Under the pieces are notes generated by a model. That model did no database searches and was not told where the DNA came from. It worked only from the letters and a program-made list of their open reading frames with translations. This document shows, one piece after another, positions 23,254 through 35,246 of a DNA stretch of 64,000 nucleotides; the first letter of the stretch is position 1; the number at the start of each line of letters is the position of its first letter. This DNA is from Clytia hemisphaerica. Taxonomy: Eukaryota > Cnidaria > Hydrozoa > Leptothecata > Clytiidae. The stretch covers positions 620,001 through 684,000 of the forward strand of contig CACVBU010000871.1 in assembly GCA_902728285.1 (NCBI GenBank). Direction: 5' to 3'. The translations under genes were made by a program, and so were the position numbers.

Positions 23254-24462
23254 ATGAAAATGTCTTTGGCTATAAGGAAAGCAAACTCCTTACAGATTCT
23301 TCGAAAATCATTTACTTCACAAGCTCAAAGGTCACTTTCAGTAAATTCTGCATTATTATCAAATGATAAAACAGATGTGAAACCAAAAACTGGTATACTA
23401 ATGTTGAATATGGGAGGTCCATCTACATTAGATGAGGTTGGAGAATTTTTAAGTAGACTTTTCCATGACAAGGACCTTATTCCATTACCTGCTCAAAAGC
23501 AATTAGCACCTTTCATTGCAGCAAGGAGAACACCTAAAATCATTGAACAATATCGTAAGATTGGAGGTGGCTCTCCTATTAGAATGTGGTCAGAATTGCA
23601 AGGTGAGAGAATGGTGGAGATATTGGATAAAATATCCCCTGAAACTGCACCTCATAAATCTTATGTAGGTTTCAGATATGCCAATCCACTAACTGAGGAT
23701 GCTTTATCACAAATGGAGAGAGATGGAATCGAAAGAGCAATAGCTTTTACCCAATATCCACAGTATTCATGCTCTACAACAGGGAGCAGTCTGAATGCAA
23801 TGTATAGATATTACAATAAATTGAATGTTCCCTCCAAAATCGACTGGTCTGTTATCGATAGGTGGCCAACTCATCCAGGCTTGATTCAAGCTTTTGCTCA
23901 AACCATTACAGACGAGTTAGAAAAATTTCCACCTGAAGTAAAAGATGATGTTGTCATCATTTTCTCAGCGCATTCTTTACCAATGTCTGTGGTGAACAGA
24001 GGAGACCCGTACCCTCAAGAAGTTGCTGCAACTGTACAGAGAGTGATGGAGATGCTAGGTTTCTCTCATACTTACCGATTATGTTGGCAATCTAAGGTTG
24101 GTCCACTCCCTTGGTTAGGTCCTCAAACTGATGATGCAATCAAAGGCTTAGCTGAGAATGGAAATAAAAATCTTTTGTTGGTACCAATCGCTTTTACTTC
24201 TGATCATATCGAGACTTTGCATGAGCTTGATTTAGAATATGCAGAGGAATTGGCTGAAGAAGTTGGTGTAGAAAACATCAGGCGATCCAATGCAATGAAT
24301 GATAATACAATCTTTATTCAAGCAATGGCTGATCTTGTTCGTAGCCATATCAAATCTGGAGATGCTTGCTCTAAACAACTAGGCTTACGATGCCCAATGT
24401 GTGTCAATGCAACTTGTGGACAAACCAAAAAGTTCTTCAAAAATAGGGGACAAATGGATTAA
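23254..24462 (+). CDS. FECH: Ferrochelatase
   Basis: A 402-residue ferrochelatase inserts ferrous iron into protoporphyrin IX, the last step of haem synthesis, on the matrix face of the inner mitochondrial membrane. The N-terminal ~45 residues are basic and Ser-rich ([13 protein letters not shown]), as in a targeting peptide. The core starts at [12 protein letters not shown]. The active-site His is at 240 (SAHSLP) and the acidic partner at 320 (DHIETLHEL). The 2Fe-2S ligands Cys173, Cys380, Cys383 and Cys388 correspond to human 196, 403, 406 and 411 with a constant offset of 23, as do H263 and E343. The C-terminal CPMCVNATC tail is the animal type. The coding region has no intron, unlike its neighbours, although a splice acceptor sits just upstream. 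ATG 23254 is followed by a second ATG two codons later. Confidence 0.97.
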   Translation: MKMSLAIRKANSLQILRKSFTSQAQRSLSVNSALLSNDKTDVKPKTGILMLNMGGPSTLDEVGEFLSRLFHDKDLIPLPAQKQLAPFIAARRTPKIIEQYRKIGGGSPIRMWSELQGERMVEILDKISPETAPHKSYVGFRYANPLTEDALSQMERDGIERAIAFTQYPQYSCSTTGSSLNAMYRYYNKLNVPSKIDWSVIDRWPTHPGLIQAFAQTITDELEKFPPEVKDDVVIIFSAHSLPMSVVNRGDPYPQEVAATVQRVMEMLGFSHTYRLCWQSKVGPLPWLGPQTDDAIKGLAENGNKNLLLVPIAFTSDHIETLHELDLEYAEELAEEVGVENIRRSNAMNDNTIFIQAMADLVRSHIKSGDACSKQLGLRCPMCVNATCGQTKKFFKNRGQMD

Positions 24463-25034
24463 AAACACATTGCAATTTAAATGATGGGTTTTTAGATATT
24501 TTGCTAGATGAATACATTTTTACAACATATTTCATTCAAAATACAAACTTTTTTATTTTTAAGCCCAAAAGCAAAAATGTACATAGAATTAGCTAACATA
24601 CTTATTTTTTGGATTTTGCGGGTGTTTGTGACAGTTTATTTTTATTAATAGCCTAGTGCTATATTTATGATAAGAACAGTATTACGAAAGGAAAGATTTA
24701 TCTTCAACGGAATTTTACGTCTCTGAGACTTTCTTTAAGATCCTTTACTAAATGAAAGCCCTTTTTAAAATTATTTAGATTATCAAGGATGATAAAATGA
24801 AAGATTTTTTCTTGTTTTTTTTTTCTTGCCTTCTTTTTCAACATCAATATGGGCCTTATGAACATTAGCGTTAAGAAATCTATTTAAAATTTCACTGAAT
24901 ATCATGACATTTCTCCTGAAATCAAACTTAAAATAACTCTTAAACTTAAATATTTTTCAAACTTTAGAGTCTAAAAAGAAAAACAATGTAATAACTATAC
25001 AATCATCTTAACTTCTGTTCGATGCAATGTGAAA
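24463..25034. other. Ferrochelatase 3' region and STK16 upstream region
   Basis: AT-rich. No separate gene is visible. The two genes are in tandem on the plus strand, 572 bp apart. Confidence 0.5.
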
Positions 25035-28000
25035 ATGGGGCAATTAATGTGTTGTCAGTATGTTGGCAAATCAGTCACCGTCAATGGGACAACATATTCA
25101 GTTGATAAAACCATCGGAGAAGGAGGTACTAAGATTCCAAAGTTTGTTTATCGAGCCACAATGAAAAGAGAATTTTTTCCATCTTTGGAGATTGATTTGT
25201 ATTTGTTATGATCATTGTGAAAAACTTTTTTTTATATATAATAATCCTTTCGTAATATTGATTTCTCTCATTTCACTTCAGCTTTCTCATTTGTTCAGCT
25301 AATGTCCAAAGGCTCCAAAAAGTACGCTTTGGTAAGTTCTTCCGTTAAACGGCTTACAATGGTGTGAATTTTGAATTCTAATGCTGTTCATTCTCATTTA
25401 TCAACATATAAATCCAAATTGCTATACTAATACCCTGTTCCATATCTTGGATACTCCAGTTAGGTCTCTAATACAATTTTTTGTTTGTTTTTAGAAACGT
25501 GTTTTGATTCAACTACCGGAACACAATGAGGTACCAAAAATCTTTCAAATGAAAAGCTAATTAGAGCTAGCATTCATCTTGCACATTCTCAAGTTATCTA
25601 TTATTGCAAAAGCTCTTTTAACCCTATTAGCCCCAAAGGGGGGGGGGGTAGAATCTACCACGCTGGAGTTCTTTTGTTTATATCTCGGAGAAAAATTTTT
25701 CAAACGACTTGAAACTTTCTGACTTTTAATAAAATCTTATTAAGAGTACTTGTACAAAATTTTAGGGTCATAGGTTGTCCAGATCAGGTTTTATGACTTT
25801 ATTGTGAAACATGACATAAAACCCAGCTAAAATCCTTAAAACTCAAAATTTTAAAGTGCTGATAACTTCTAAACTATTTATTCAATCATTTTCAAATTTT
25901 GCCACGTGATAGGCATTGATAATACAAATTTAAAAAATCTAAAGAAAATTTTTGAAAATGATGACGTCATTTATGACGTCATCAAATTTTGAAAATTTTA
26001 CTCATCTTCAGCATAGATTTTAAGAAAAAATCTTCATGGAAATTGCAAAACAGGCAATTATGTTAAAGAACAGTCTTTTACCTTTCAGAATCTTCAAACA
26101 GAATCGAAATATCTTTATTGGTTCGACTGTATATAATAGACATTTTTGGTAAACCATATATTTGGGCTTTTTTCCGACAGGTGGAAATTTTGTGATGACG
26201 TCATCAGTTTTTGAATGACGTCATCAATTTTTTTTTCTTCCTGGAAAATTGTATCATGATGGAGAACATCTGTACCAAATTTCATGGCCATAGCTCTTCT
26301 AGATCGAAAATAATCGAGTGTGGTAGATTCTACCCCCCCCCTGGGGATACAAAAGTCAAAAAAGCTTGAGGCTAATAGGGTTAAAGGAAGATTCGTGGAA
26401 ACATAAGCCATTTATATTTAAATCCTGTCCTAATGCCATTTTTCTTCCATCTTCAGATGGTTGGTAGAGAAACCAAAGCTCACAGAGCAATCAACAATCG
26501 CTATGTGATGCCATTAATTGACTCAGAAGTTGTAACCAAGAGTAACATGAAAGAAGCAAGGCTCCTCTTCCCATACCATCGAGTAAGAAAAGTGTACAAA
26601 GATATTAGTAGCCCCATCGTTTAGTCTTACTACGGGTCTTGAATATTTGAATAAATAGAACTTTTATTTTGATTTGTGCTTGATAATCTATTTTACTGGC
26701 CAAATAAAGTTTATTTCTTATTGATACAGTAGAGTCCTTATAACTCGAATGTCTTCTTAACTCGAACAAGTTTTCTTGTCCCTTCAGTTAAGAATGCCTT
26801 ATAAACCTTACTTCATAATTCGAAATTTAATTAACTCGAACAAATTTGTGTTCAAGTTATGGAGACTCTTCCACTGTATATCAATATCTTTAATCCTTAA
26901 ATTCTAGGTTTCCAGTATTATTAAATGTCCCTCATTATCCTCTTTTCAGTTAGGATCAGTTCAAGAAATGATTGAGGTTGCCCAGATCTCTAAGAATCCA
27001 ATTGCAGAAAAAGAAATTCTTCAAATTTTTAAAACGCTGTGCGAGGGTGTTTTAGCCTTTCACAAACTTGACCCTCCTCTTGCGCATCGTGATATCAAGG
27101 TAGGTTTTTTATGACTAAGTAACTTTGATTAGTGTAAGCTTTTTTTTCTTTATATTGACCTACCTTAAGTGGATAAATTTTGGCGTGGATTTAATTTGGC
27201 GAATGACCAAAATACGATTTTCTGTGGGGATTTAATTTGGCGATCGATCAATTTCGTAAAATTTGGCGGGGATTTAATTCGGCGAATTGGAAATTTTGTC
27301 ACACCGAAATGGGTGAAAATTACTCAAAAATATACTAAAAAGTTGTGATTTTTCACATAATTTTCCTTTTGTTAAATTTGGCGGGGATTTAATTTGGCGG
27401 ATTGCCGAATTTGGAAATTTTGGCGAGGATTTAATTTGGCGAATTTTGCCAAAATTTGCCAAACTCGCCAAATTTAATCCCCGCCAAAATTTATCCACTT
27501 AAGGTATTCCAAGGAGTTTTCTCCTTATTGATGACGATACTATAATCTTTTTAGCGCTAATATACCAATATAGGTTCAAAGTACAGGCGCCCTCCAATTT
27601 AAAAATATTTGAAATGGTAATTTGCTCGGAAAACCTTACCTTGAAAACATTGAAGCATGAATCTCATAGCGTGTGATAGCGTCCATTTTAGAGTTTGGTT
27701 AAAATAATTCACTTAGGACTATTTCTCTTTAGCCACATAACATGTTGATCATTGAGCGTGGTGCCATTCTGATGGATCTGGGAAGCGTTCGTCCCGCTCG
27801 TGTGCCAATTTCATCAAGGTATACAATCGCATTACCTCTCATTTGCCACTTCGAGATGCTTCGAATTAATCTTCAAATTTCTTTTGTGTACTTTTATTGT
27901 GGAAGACATGTTTCGTACTCGCCCTCCTGGCTCAGACTGGTACTCTTACAAGGAAGATTTAGCTATTAATCCCTCGCTTTTCATTCTTTTTAGAAAAGAA

Positions 28001-29685
28001 GCATTGGCTTTGCAAGAGTCGGCTGCTCAAGAATGTACAGCTGCTTTCAGGTATTCTCAAAAGAAATGACAATTAAAGGAAAGATTTGCAATATCTTCTC
28101 CTCGAATGAAAAAAATCGTCCCCCTCCAAGTTTTGTCTTGCCTCGAGGATGCTTAACTAGCTGTAGTACGCATAAAATTTACGCGTAAATGACCACGCTG
28201 ACCGAATGCTGAAGGTACATTTTTTACGCGTAATTTATGCATATTGGCCAATACGCATAAATTACCTTTCTATAGCAAGTCCTGTCCTTTAGAATCGTAG
28301 TACAGCTTTTCGTGTTACATTTGGCTACATACTTGTAACAAGTTCTACATGGCTCCTTATTTCATCACTTGACTGCCATAGATCCTTTCCAGCGAGTGCA
28401 CAAACTCCGAGAAAAAATTCTTCCTTTCCATACAGTATTATAGCTGTTATTTCATGATGAGATAACTGATATGTGATAATGTTAGCATCTGTAAACTAAC
28501 GTTCTTCAGTTTTTCTCTTCTAACCTCACATTCGCTTAAATATATTAATCCATTCAATTGTTTCTTCATTCAGATTAATGATTCTTGTTGTTGTAGAGCA
28601 CCGGAGTTGTTCGAAGTTCCCTCCGAATGTATGATCAACGAGAAGACAGATGTGTGGTCTTTAGGGTGTACCTTGTTTGCTTTGTGTTATGGTGAGAGTC
28701 CGTGTGATGGAAGTGCATTGTCCGCTGTCAATCCTCAAATCAAAGTCATCGAAGGAAAGTAAGTCCACTTTACATTATTTGTTTCGAAGCTTAGATTACA
28801 TGTTTACTTATTGAATTTGTTATCTATTCATGATATGCACCACTGGAGAGTTCTTCTGAGAACTTTTAAAATTTTCCACCCAATACGTCACTTAAAAAAT
28901 AGAAAATGACGTATTGCTGAAACAAAAACAGAAAAGTTGCATAATTTCGTGAAGTCATTGCAGTGGTGCATATCATGAATAACTTACAAAGTTTTTCTTT
29001 AATATTCATGATATGCACCATTGCAATGTCTTCTGGCATTACATCACGGACCCAATAGCTGATTGGTTGTAAGTGACGTAAAGTCAGTCAACACGTCACT
29101 TTCAACCAATCAGCTGTTGGGTCCGTGGAAGACATTGCAATGGTGCATATCGTGAATTGCCAAGTGGTCTTTGATGCTAGAATGAACAGCATAATCTTTT
29201 TTTGGTTGTGTAGTTTACATTGAATCGGTCTAAATTTATGATTGTTGAGCGAAGAGTGAAACGGAAACAGGTTTAATAGAGAAAGCGAGTCACCAAGAGT
29301 CACAAAGTCTGAAGTATTTTAATGATGTTCAAGATAGTAAAGACTGCAGCAAAGATTTCTCGGTGGCAGAAAATTCCTAGGTTAGTAAGTTATATCATAT
29401 TTTGTTTAGATTTGTGCGTTTGTTTTGTTCATTGCGTGGTAATTTCTCTTTATATCATCAACAATACAAAGTAGTAGGGTATGGTACAGCCTACACTTAA
29501 AATTACCTTAATTACGATAATTAGATAACGCGAAATGTGGATGATGAATTTTACATTTTAATTTTTTCAGATATTCGATGGACTTGCACAAGTTGATTTT
29601 CGCCATGCTCAAAGTAGAACCAGAAGAACGACCTTACGTAGAAGATGTATTATCAATTTTGAATGAGATGCAGCCAAACCTATAA
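25035..29685 (+). CDS. STK16: STK16-like serine/threonine kinase (NAK family), nine exons
   Basis: Exons: 25035-25125, 25282-25331, 25495-25530, 26457-26582, 26950-27099, 27733-27818, 27994-28050, 28597-28758 and 29571-29685. They give 873 nt and 290 residues (human STK16 is about 305). All junctions are GT-AG and in phase. The N-terminus MGQLMCC predicts N-myristoylation at Gly2 and palmitoylation at Cys6/Cys7, as in STK16, a constitutively active kinase of the Golgi and secretory pathway. The Gly-rich loop is GEGAFSFV (28-35), the ATP-binding Lys is 48 (YALKRV), the catalytic loop is AHRDIKPHN (Asp149), the metal-binding motif is DLG at 166-168 (the family variant of DFG), and APE is at 200-202. 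The C-lobe has DVWSLGCTLFAL. ATG 25035 is chosen because the myristoylation motif must start with Met-Gly. Introns 3, 5 and 8 are loaded with MITEs. Confidence 0.93.
25622..26380. mobile_element. piggyBac-type MITE with TTAA duplication, in STK16 intron 3
   Basis: Ends CCCTATTAGCC / GGCTAATAGGG, flanked exactly by TTAA (25618-25621 and 26381-26384). Inside the ends, GGGGTAGAATCTACCAC is mirrored by GTGGTAGATTCTACCCC. The 759-bp interior has four TGACGTCA palindromes at 25962, 25974, 26196 and 26216. No transposase frame. Confidence 0.93.
26727..26876. mobile_element. pogo/Tigger-like MITE, in STK16 intron 4
   Basis: A 150-bp element with inverted ends CAGTAGAGTCCTTATAACTC and, read in reverse, CAGTGGAAGAGTCTCCATAA. 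Flanked by TA on both sides. ACTCGAA words repeat inside. Confidence 0.85.
27163..27504. mobile_element. Tc1/mariner-type MITE, in STK16 intron 5
   Basis: A 342-bp element. Arms of about 48 bp begin CCTTAAGTGGATAAATTTTG and match with few changes. Flanked by TA (27161-27162 and 27505-27506). The interior repeats GGCGGGGATTTAATTTGGCG. Confidence 0.93.
28826..28980. mobile_element. MITE, ATTCATGATATGCACCA family, copy 1, in STK16 intron 8
   Basis: Inverted ends ATTCATGATATGCACCACTG and CAGTGGTGCATATCATGAAT are a perfect match. The interior includes AATACGTCA and TGACGTATT inverted words. Confidence 0.85.
29004..29157. mobile_element. MITE, ATTCATGATATGCACCA family, copy 2
   Basis: 154 bp and almost wholly palindromic. 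ATTCATGATATGCACCATTG and GCAATGTCTTC on the left mirror the right arm; the inner arms GGACCCAATAGCTGATTGG and CCAATCAGCTGTTGGGTCC also pair. It lies 23 bp from copy 1, in the same intron. Confidence 0.88.
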
Positions 29686-30786
29686 AGACATTAGCCCGGA
29701 GTAGAGAAAAATGTTATCTTGGAAATACCATTCAGATTATAGGCTGATTTTTTGCGTACTGAGACTGCATCATGATGAAACTATTGATACGTCTAGATCT
29801 AAAGACAATTCAGCTAGGAATTATCACGTCGACGCCTTTTAATTTTAAAGACTTTGAATTTGATGCGTACATCGCATTCAATTTTAGGATTTTTTAAATT
29901 TTGTTCTCAGCTAGATTTTTATTTTATTGCTATTTGTCAAGATCTATCATATTGACTCTTTTCCGTCATACCCTCTGCGATACACCTTCTTCTCACAGAC
30001 CCGGTAGGATTTTTTTTACCCTGGGGGTAAAGATAATGGACTGATTCTCGACGGGAATTAATCCACATGTTTTATATGGCTGTTGATTTGAATTCAATTG
30101 TTTAATAGTCAGAAAATTCAGTGGAAATGGAAAAAATGACACAATATTTTGCAGTGAGGATTTTTTTATTGAGGAACATTGAAACGTCATTTTCCACTGA
30201 TATTTTAGTCAATTTTTCCAGTGGGAGGGGTTCCAGTGGATCTGTGAGAAGGGGTGTTGCTAGAGAATGAGAACACAAGAAATCTATGTGAGCAAACCTT
30301 TTTTTGAAGCCATCTTGTCAATAATAGTATTGTGTAGTTTTTCATCCATTCATTCTTAAGTTTTTCTCGCCTACTGATGGTTTCAGTGGAAAGCAGATGA
30401 TGAGAAATTTTTTATTCTGAATCTTTGTTCAATCGTCACCAGACTTATTTATTTGAAAACTAATTTTTTACAAAAATTTATATTATTATTTTCAAAACTT
30501 TAGAATATCTCTTTTATTTTAAAGGGGAAATACTAATCAAATTTCTACATAAAGAATCGATCACTATCTTGATTAATCAATGAAACTGTCATTCTGTGGC
30601 ATCGTCATTCCTTGTCTATAATGTGGCTTTGTTACAGTATTTAAATATGAAATCCCATGGCATTGGGCAAAGTTTAAAACATGCTATAAAAATATTTTAA
30701 GTTCAAGATATTTTATTGAAATTACGTAATGTTTCTTCTACTTTTTATGTAGCGAAAACTTTTGATCACGTGACAAATATTACGCG
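29686..30786. other. Region between convergent STK16 and coiled-coil genes
   Basis: At about 29977-30257 an inverted repeat (ACACCTTCTTCTCACAGA / TCTGTGAGAAGGGGTGT) bounds a probable MITE of about 280 bp whose interior repeats TTTTCCACTG / CAGTGGAA words. The rest is AT-rich 3' flank with no gene seen. Confidence 0.5.
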
Positions 30787-31272
30787 TCATTCTTCATTTT
30801 CGAATAAATTTCGTTTTGCGTATATCAATGACATTTTGTGTTCATGTAGCTGATCCTTCAAGTCGCCAATGTACATAAACTGTTCTTGTATCAAACCCTT
30901 ATATTTCAAAATTTCCATACTGATATCGTCCATTTTGCTATCTATTGTCAACTCATGCTCAAAGTGTTGTTTCAAATCAAGGTTTAGGTTTTGTAATTTG
31001 TCTCTAAGAATTGTGTTATATTTATCTTTCGTTAAGGCTTGTTTGATTTGTCCCTGTTCTTCACCACTTGAATCCAGTAGGAAAGCACATGATTTCATTT
31101 TCTCTTGTAATTCTTTGTATTCACCTCGTAGCTCTGTAATTTTGTATTTCATTTCTTTAACTCTCTCTTCCTTCTTTTCTATAATGATTAATTTTTCCTC
31201 AGCCATCGTCTTAAGGTCTCGGTAGTGATCAACCTTACTCAAAGATTTCCCTTGGTCTTTATCAAATGACAT
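30787..31272 (-). CDS. Coiled-coil protein, single exon
   Basis: 161 residues from ATG 31272 to TGA at 30787. Nearly all of it is charged, heptad-like alpha helix, with segments such as ELRGEYKELQEKMKSC and DKLQNLNLDLKQHFEHE. There is no signal peptide or membrane segment. It is convergent with STK16. Lack of introns in an intron-rich region could mean a recent gene, a retrocopy or one long exon, but no splice sites interrupt it and the stop is clean. The family is not recognised. The opposite strand is also open over much of the length, a by-product of the codon bias. Confidence 0.65.
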   Translation of the reverse strand: MSFDKDQGKSLSKVDHYRDLKTMAEEKLIIIEKKEERVKEMKYKITELRGEYKELQEKMKSCAFLLDSSGEEQGQIKQALTKDKYNTILRDKLQNLNLDLKQHFEHELTIDSKMDDISMEILKYKGLIQEQFMYIGDLKDQLHEHKMSLIYAKRNLFENEE

Positions 31273-31539
31273 TTCGAAGGTCTTTTTGGTAATGATAGCA
31301 AACGATTCTGTTGATCTATCATTCCCTATTCAACCAGTCTTTTTAACAAATATTTCAACTTCAAGTACATTTTCTTGATATCTGCTAAAATCATTAAATA
31401 ATTTCAGTTGAATTCCCTGTACAATTATCAACCGGATTCTCTGATTACTCTTTCAAACTATAGATGTTTTTCATATTTTGTTAAGTTACGTAACTTTCAC
31501 CATTTCATTATGGAAGCAATCGCATGACGTATTCTTCTA

Positions 31540-31858
31540 CAGGGTGTCCGGAAAAAAAGTATCAAGTCGTGCTACTTCGATAGAAAGAAAGTTCTTGTGT
31601 GTGTTTCACTAAATTTACAATGTTTATCAAAGTTTCTATCTGTGTCATATTAATTATCACGAGACATCTTTTATAAATAACTTTTACAAAAAACAATTCT
31701 CAATAACTTAAACGTCATGAAAATTGTAAAGAAAATTAATTATTTTTCATCATGACTGTTGTAAAAACAATTATTGTATTATGATACTTTCTTACATTTT
31801 ATTAAACACAGGCAACAACCTTCTACTCAGAATCATGTTCGAATATTTTTTTTCCCTG
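31540..31858. mobile_element. Tc1/mariner-type MITE, 319 bp
   Basis: Ends CAGGGTGTCCGGAAAAAAAG and, read in reverse, CAGGGAAAAAAAATATTCGA; only the first bases are inverted. TA flanks both ends (31538-31539 and 31859-31860). CAGGGTGTCCGGAAA starts are common in mariner-like elements. Confidence 0.55.
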
Positions 31859-32610
31859 TATAATGGCAGAAATAACGTAACTTAATAAAACATGAAAAAC
31901 TACTATCCATGTTACAGCGTATTTTGGTTTTACTCAACCGTCATAAGATTGGGCAAAGGATACACGTTAACAATTCATTCCGCCTAAAAAATCACCAGTG
32001 AAGCCTTAGCTTTACAGGTTCTTATTGTTATGAGAATAAACTCGATAAAAAATTGGCTAAAAGCTAAAGGATTTACATAATACAGAATCAAATGAGATCT
32101 CTGGCAATTACAGATACCTTTTACGATAGCGAATTTCGTTAGATATTTTAACCCCCATTTATATTACACTGAAATAAATTCTGAAAATACTCAATAAAAT
32201 ATCAATTTACAATAGATTTATGGTAAAATATGTAAGTAGTATTTTCTCTGCCCAAACTGATGATGTTCGAAACTGAATCTCCACTCTGGAATCTTGTTCT
32301 CACCCACTTTTGGATTACTGTTGCTCAATAATTTGCTGATAAATTGCTGGCAATTCTGTTTGTGCGAGAGTTTTTTGTTACTGTAACTTCCTCCATTGAT
32401 CCAAATTCTTGAGGACGAGGTTAAAATCTTTCGTTTGTTAACTTCATCTATTTGTTCTCCCACCGTTAATTAATAATCTTTCGGTGTTTTTTGTGGCAGT
32501 TCGTTGTCAGTCGAGAGGTTCACCTCTTTGGATCGGTCATGTTGAAGGGCCCTGATGCACGACCTGTGTGCGATTCACTCGTTTACCCTAATGGTCCTTA
32601 CCAGACCTAT
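31859..32610. other. 3' flank of the DRAM-like gene
   Basis: AT-rich, with no gene seen. The 81-codon minus-strand frame at 32218-32463 has no supporting features. Confidence 0.4.
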
Positions 32611-33690
32611 CTATCTTTTAGCTTCGTCATCATACAGATTCAATTTCATTTCTTCGTACTCTCCAATGCCATCATACGAAATAATGGTGGGTGATTTCTC
32701 TTGACAATCGATCAACATAATCACTTGTTGAAATTCATCAAAAAATGTCAAACTCGACCCCATGATAATGAGAAAAGCTAACCATTCTGAGGCGTTACTG
32801 ACCACGTGTAAAGTATAACCCTCGTCACCGGGCTGTAGATTTGCCAATGAATTATAATATTGATGATGCTTGCGGAAGCTATATGATGATATAGCGGCTG
32901 TCACGAAGTATACACCAGAGCAAAGAGATAAACAGAATGTCAAAAAGAATCTCAAATGACAAAGCCATGAGGAGTAGAGACCGTATAAGGCTGTCTTGAA
33001 ACTGATGTATGTTTGTAACCAGAAGTAAATGGAGGTGAACGTGAAGAAGATGACTGCTCCAGCATCGTGCACTTCCAAAAGGTAGAATTCCTATAAGAAG
33101 ATTGAGAAATTTGTTTTTGAGTAAGTCTAATGTTAATATCTCTGTGGTTGAGAATTTATTTTGGAGTCATGGTGCTTGAAGGTTTGACTTGGGGACTTGT
33201 GTGCAAAGGGTAAGGCTAGCTAGTGTCACGAAAAATATCCCAAAAAATAATTAAGATCGAAACAATAGAGTTTTTTAGGAAATCTTGAGGAATTTCTAAT
33301 ATGGGACACTCTGTATGTTGGACTTACTTTTCTTGCTTGGATATTTGCAACCAGGAGTGCACCACCCAAGCTGACAATTGAAACCACCAAAGAAAACTGG
33401 TTATACCGGTATATCAATTCTCTATTCTCTCCACAATGTCTTGCTTGGTGTTGACATTGAAAATAGCGTGTGAAATAGTTGGATGCTGCTAATATTATAG
33501 AGACGTTCATTAGTAAGGAGAATATGTTAGATTCAGGAATATTTGATCCGGTGGCACTGATTGACGGTAGGAAAGGATAAACGTGGTTTTCCATTACAGC
33601 CATTATGTAAGATACAGCTAGTGCAGCTATGGTGAAAAAACTCCATAATACTGGCAAATAACCCAATCCGAAACTGCAATCAAAAACCAT
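32611..33690 (-). CDS. DRAM-family transmembrane protein (DRAM1/DRAM2-like), two exons
   Basis: Exons 33690-33328 and 33090-32611 (minus) join in phase 0 and give 280 residues; human DRAM1 has 238 and DRAM2 266. DRAM proteins are lysosomal or endosomal membrane proteins that promote autophagy, DRAM1 being a p53 target. The family signatures are the N-terminal helix with GYLPVLWSFFTIAALAVSYI, the PFLPSISATGS loop (PxLPxISDTG in vertebrates), a helix with VSIILAASNYFTRYFQ, and the late block GDEGYTLHVVSNASEWLAF (DKGYVLHxxxxAAEW in vertebrates). About six membrane helices are visible. The ATG at 33690 has a strong context (ACAACCATGG). The cytoplasmic tail is acidic (GEYEEMKLNLYDDE) and could hold sorting signals. 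Whether it is closer to DRAM1 or DRAM2 cannot be told by eye. Confidence 0.9.
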
Positions 33691-34958
33691 GGTTGTTAAG
33701 TATCGTAGTTAAGAACTTACAAGTTCTTTTGTTGATATATTAGAATTGATTTCTCCAGCATCTTTCTTTTTGCTCTTTCTCGTCAACCTGGTTTGTTTTC
33801 CAGTACCAATTTCTTCTTCACTTTTTGTGTTTGTCTCTCAAAAAGAAGCGAAACGAGACACCTAAATGATTTTGAGCTTCGACAAGATTCGAGTTCCCTT
33901 TCTTTGTGTTTTGATTAATTTCTTTTACTGGTTAACTGATAAATTGAATTTCTTGGTCCCAAAAAAAGGAACACGAAGGAAGAATTTTCAGTAAACGTAT
34001 CCTGTATGATTGAAAATGCAGAAAAGGAAGAAAAGAAAAGAGAAAAGAAAAGAAAGAAGAGAGAGAGATAACAAGTTTCTCCGATTTTATTTTCTTTCAT
34101 GCAACGCAAACTAATTTCCTTTGACGAAGAAGAAATTTTCATTTTCATTCTCATTATTCCCAATTTTGTTCATTACCCTTCGTTTTGATTCAAACAGAAA
34201 AATTTGAAGAAAGGAATGAAATTTTTCTCTATGAAAGAAACTATTCAACTACCCTCCATCCAAACCCTCAAAAACCCCAATCTCGCGTCTGGAGAAAAGC
34301 CGCGATTAATTTTCTTTATTTTTTTATTTCAGCCCGATATTAAACATCTGCCCGATGAGTACTCTCCTCCCTATCCAGTTAAACAAACGCCTCTTACTTT
34401 TTATTGATTGAAATATTTTTTTAAATCTTTCGCTCGCCCGTAAACCTTGTAACCAAAATATTCTGCTAAATACTACTTTACAAAGCAAAGCTGTTTTTTA
34501 GAAAAAGAAATTGATGGAATTCCGGTCATCATGGTCTGACGATGTTTGTGTACCTCCTCCAATAATGTGATGTGCGTTCGAAGCAGAACAAAACATAAAA
34601 TCTTACCCGGCGAAGTCTATAAAGAGGCTTTTCAGTTTCAAATTCTGCATAATTCACCAACATTTTAAGAACGTCTCAGACGAAAAAACCTTGCTTTGGC
34701 CACTGCATAATGCCGAAATGAACGTTAAATGAACATTAAAATAACACTGGGTAGTTGCTGGGATTGTTGGATCGTTGGATGTTATTTTATTGTTGTGAAT
34801 ATTAATTAGATCATATTTCTGTCAGTCGCAGTGGAAGCAGTTAAACAGGAATACAAAACCTGTTCCGTCTAAGTTCTAGATCGCTATCCGTGACCCTCTC
34901 CTATTCTAGTATTACACATATTACCAATCATAACCACACCTAATGTCTTAACCAATAG
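33691..34958. other. Upstream region of the DRAM-like gene
   Basis: Contains purine-rich GAAAAGAAAAGAAAG stretches around 34021-34070. No supported gene. Confidence 0.4.
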
Positions 34959-35246
34959 AGGGGGTTTGCGATTTCCGAAATACTGAATAATTTTGCTAAA
35001 ATTTCCGAGATTCTGTAAAAAATACTTGCAATTCCGATACCGAATTTTTGGGTATTTTTCCTCGTTTTGACTATAATTTTTCATCAAATTTGATTTTTCA
35101 TATATGAATTCCAAAAAAGGGGGATAGATACTTTATAATACCAAATTTCCGAAGCAAAATTTTCCGATACCGAAACAATTTCAGCATTCCGAAATAGCGA
35201 AGGAAAAAGGGTCGATTTCTACAATTCCGAAATACCGTACGCCCCA
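34959..35246 (-). mobile_element. MITE, copy 2 (GGGGGCGTAC family)
   Basis: It matches the 3421-3671 element in reverse orientation almost end to end (TTTGCGATTTCCGAAATACT, TCATCAAATTTGATTTTTCA, AATACCGTACGCCCC). One terminal GCGTAC is lost at its left. Confidence 0.8.

Noticed and set aside
30869..31225. 118-codon frame antisense to the coiled-coil gene
   Set aside because: Shadow of the Lys/Glu-rich sense strand; Ser/Leu/Ile-rich reading typical of such antisense frames.
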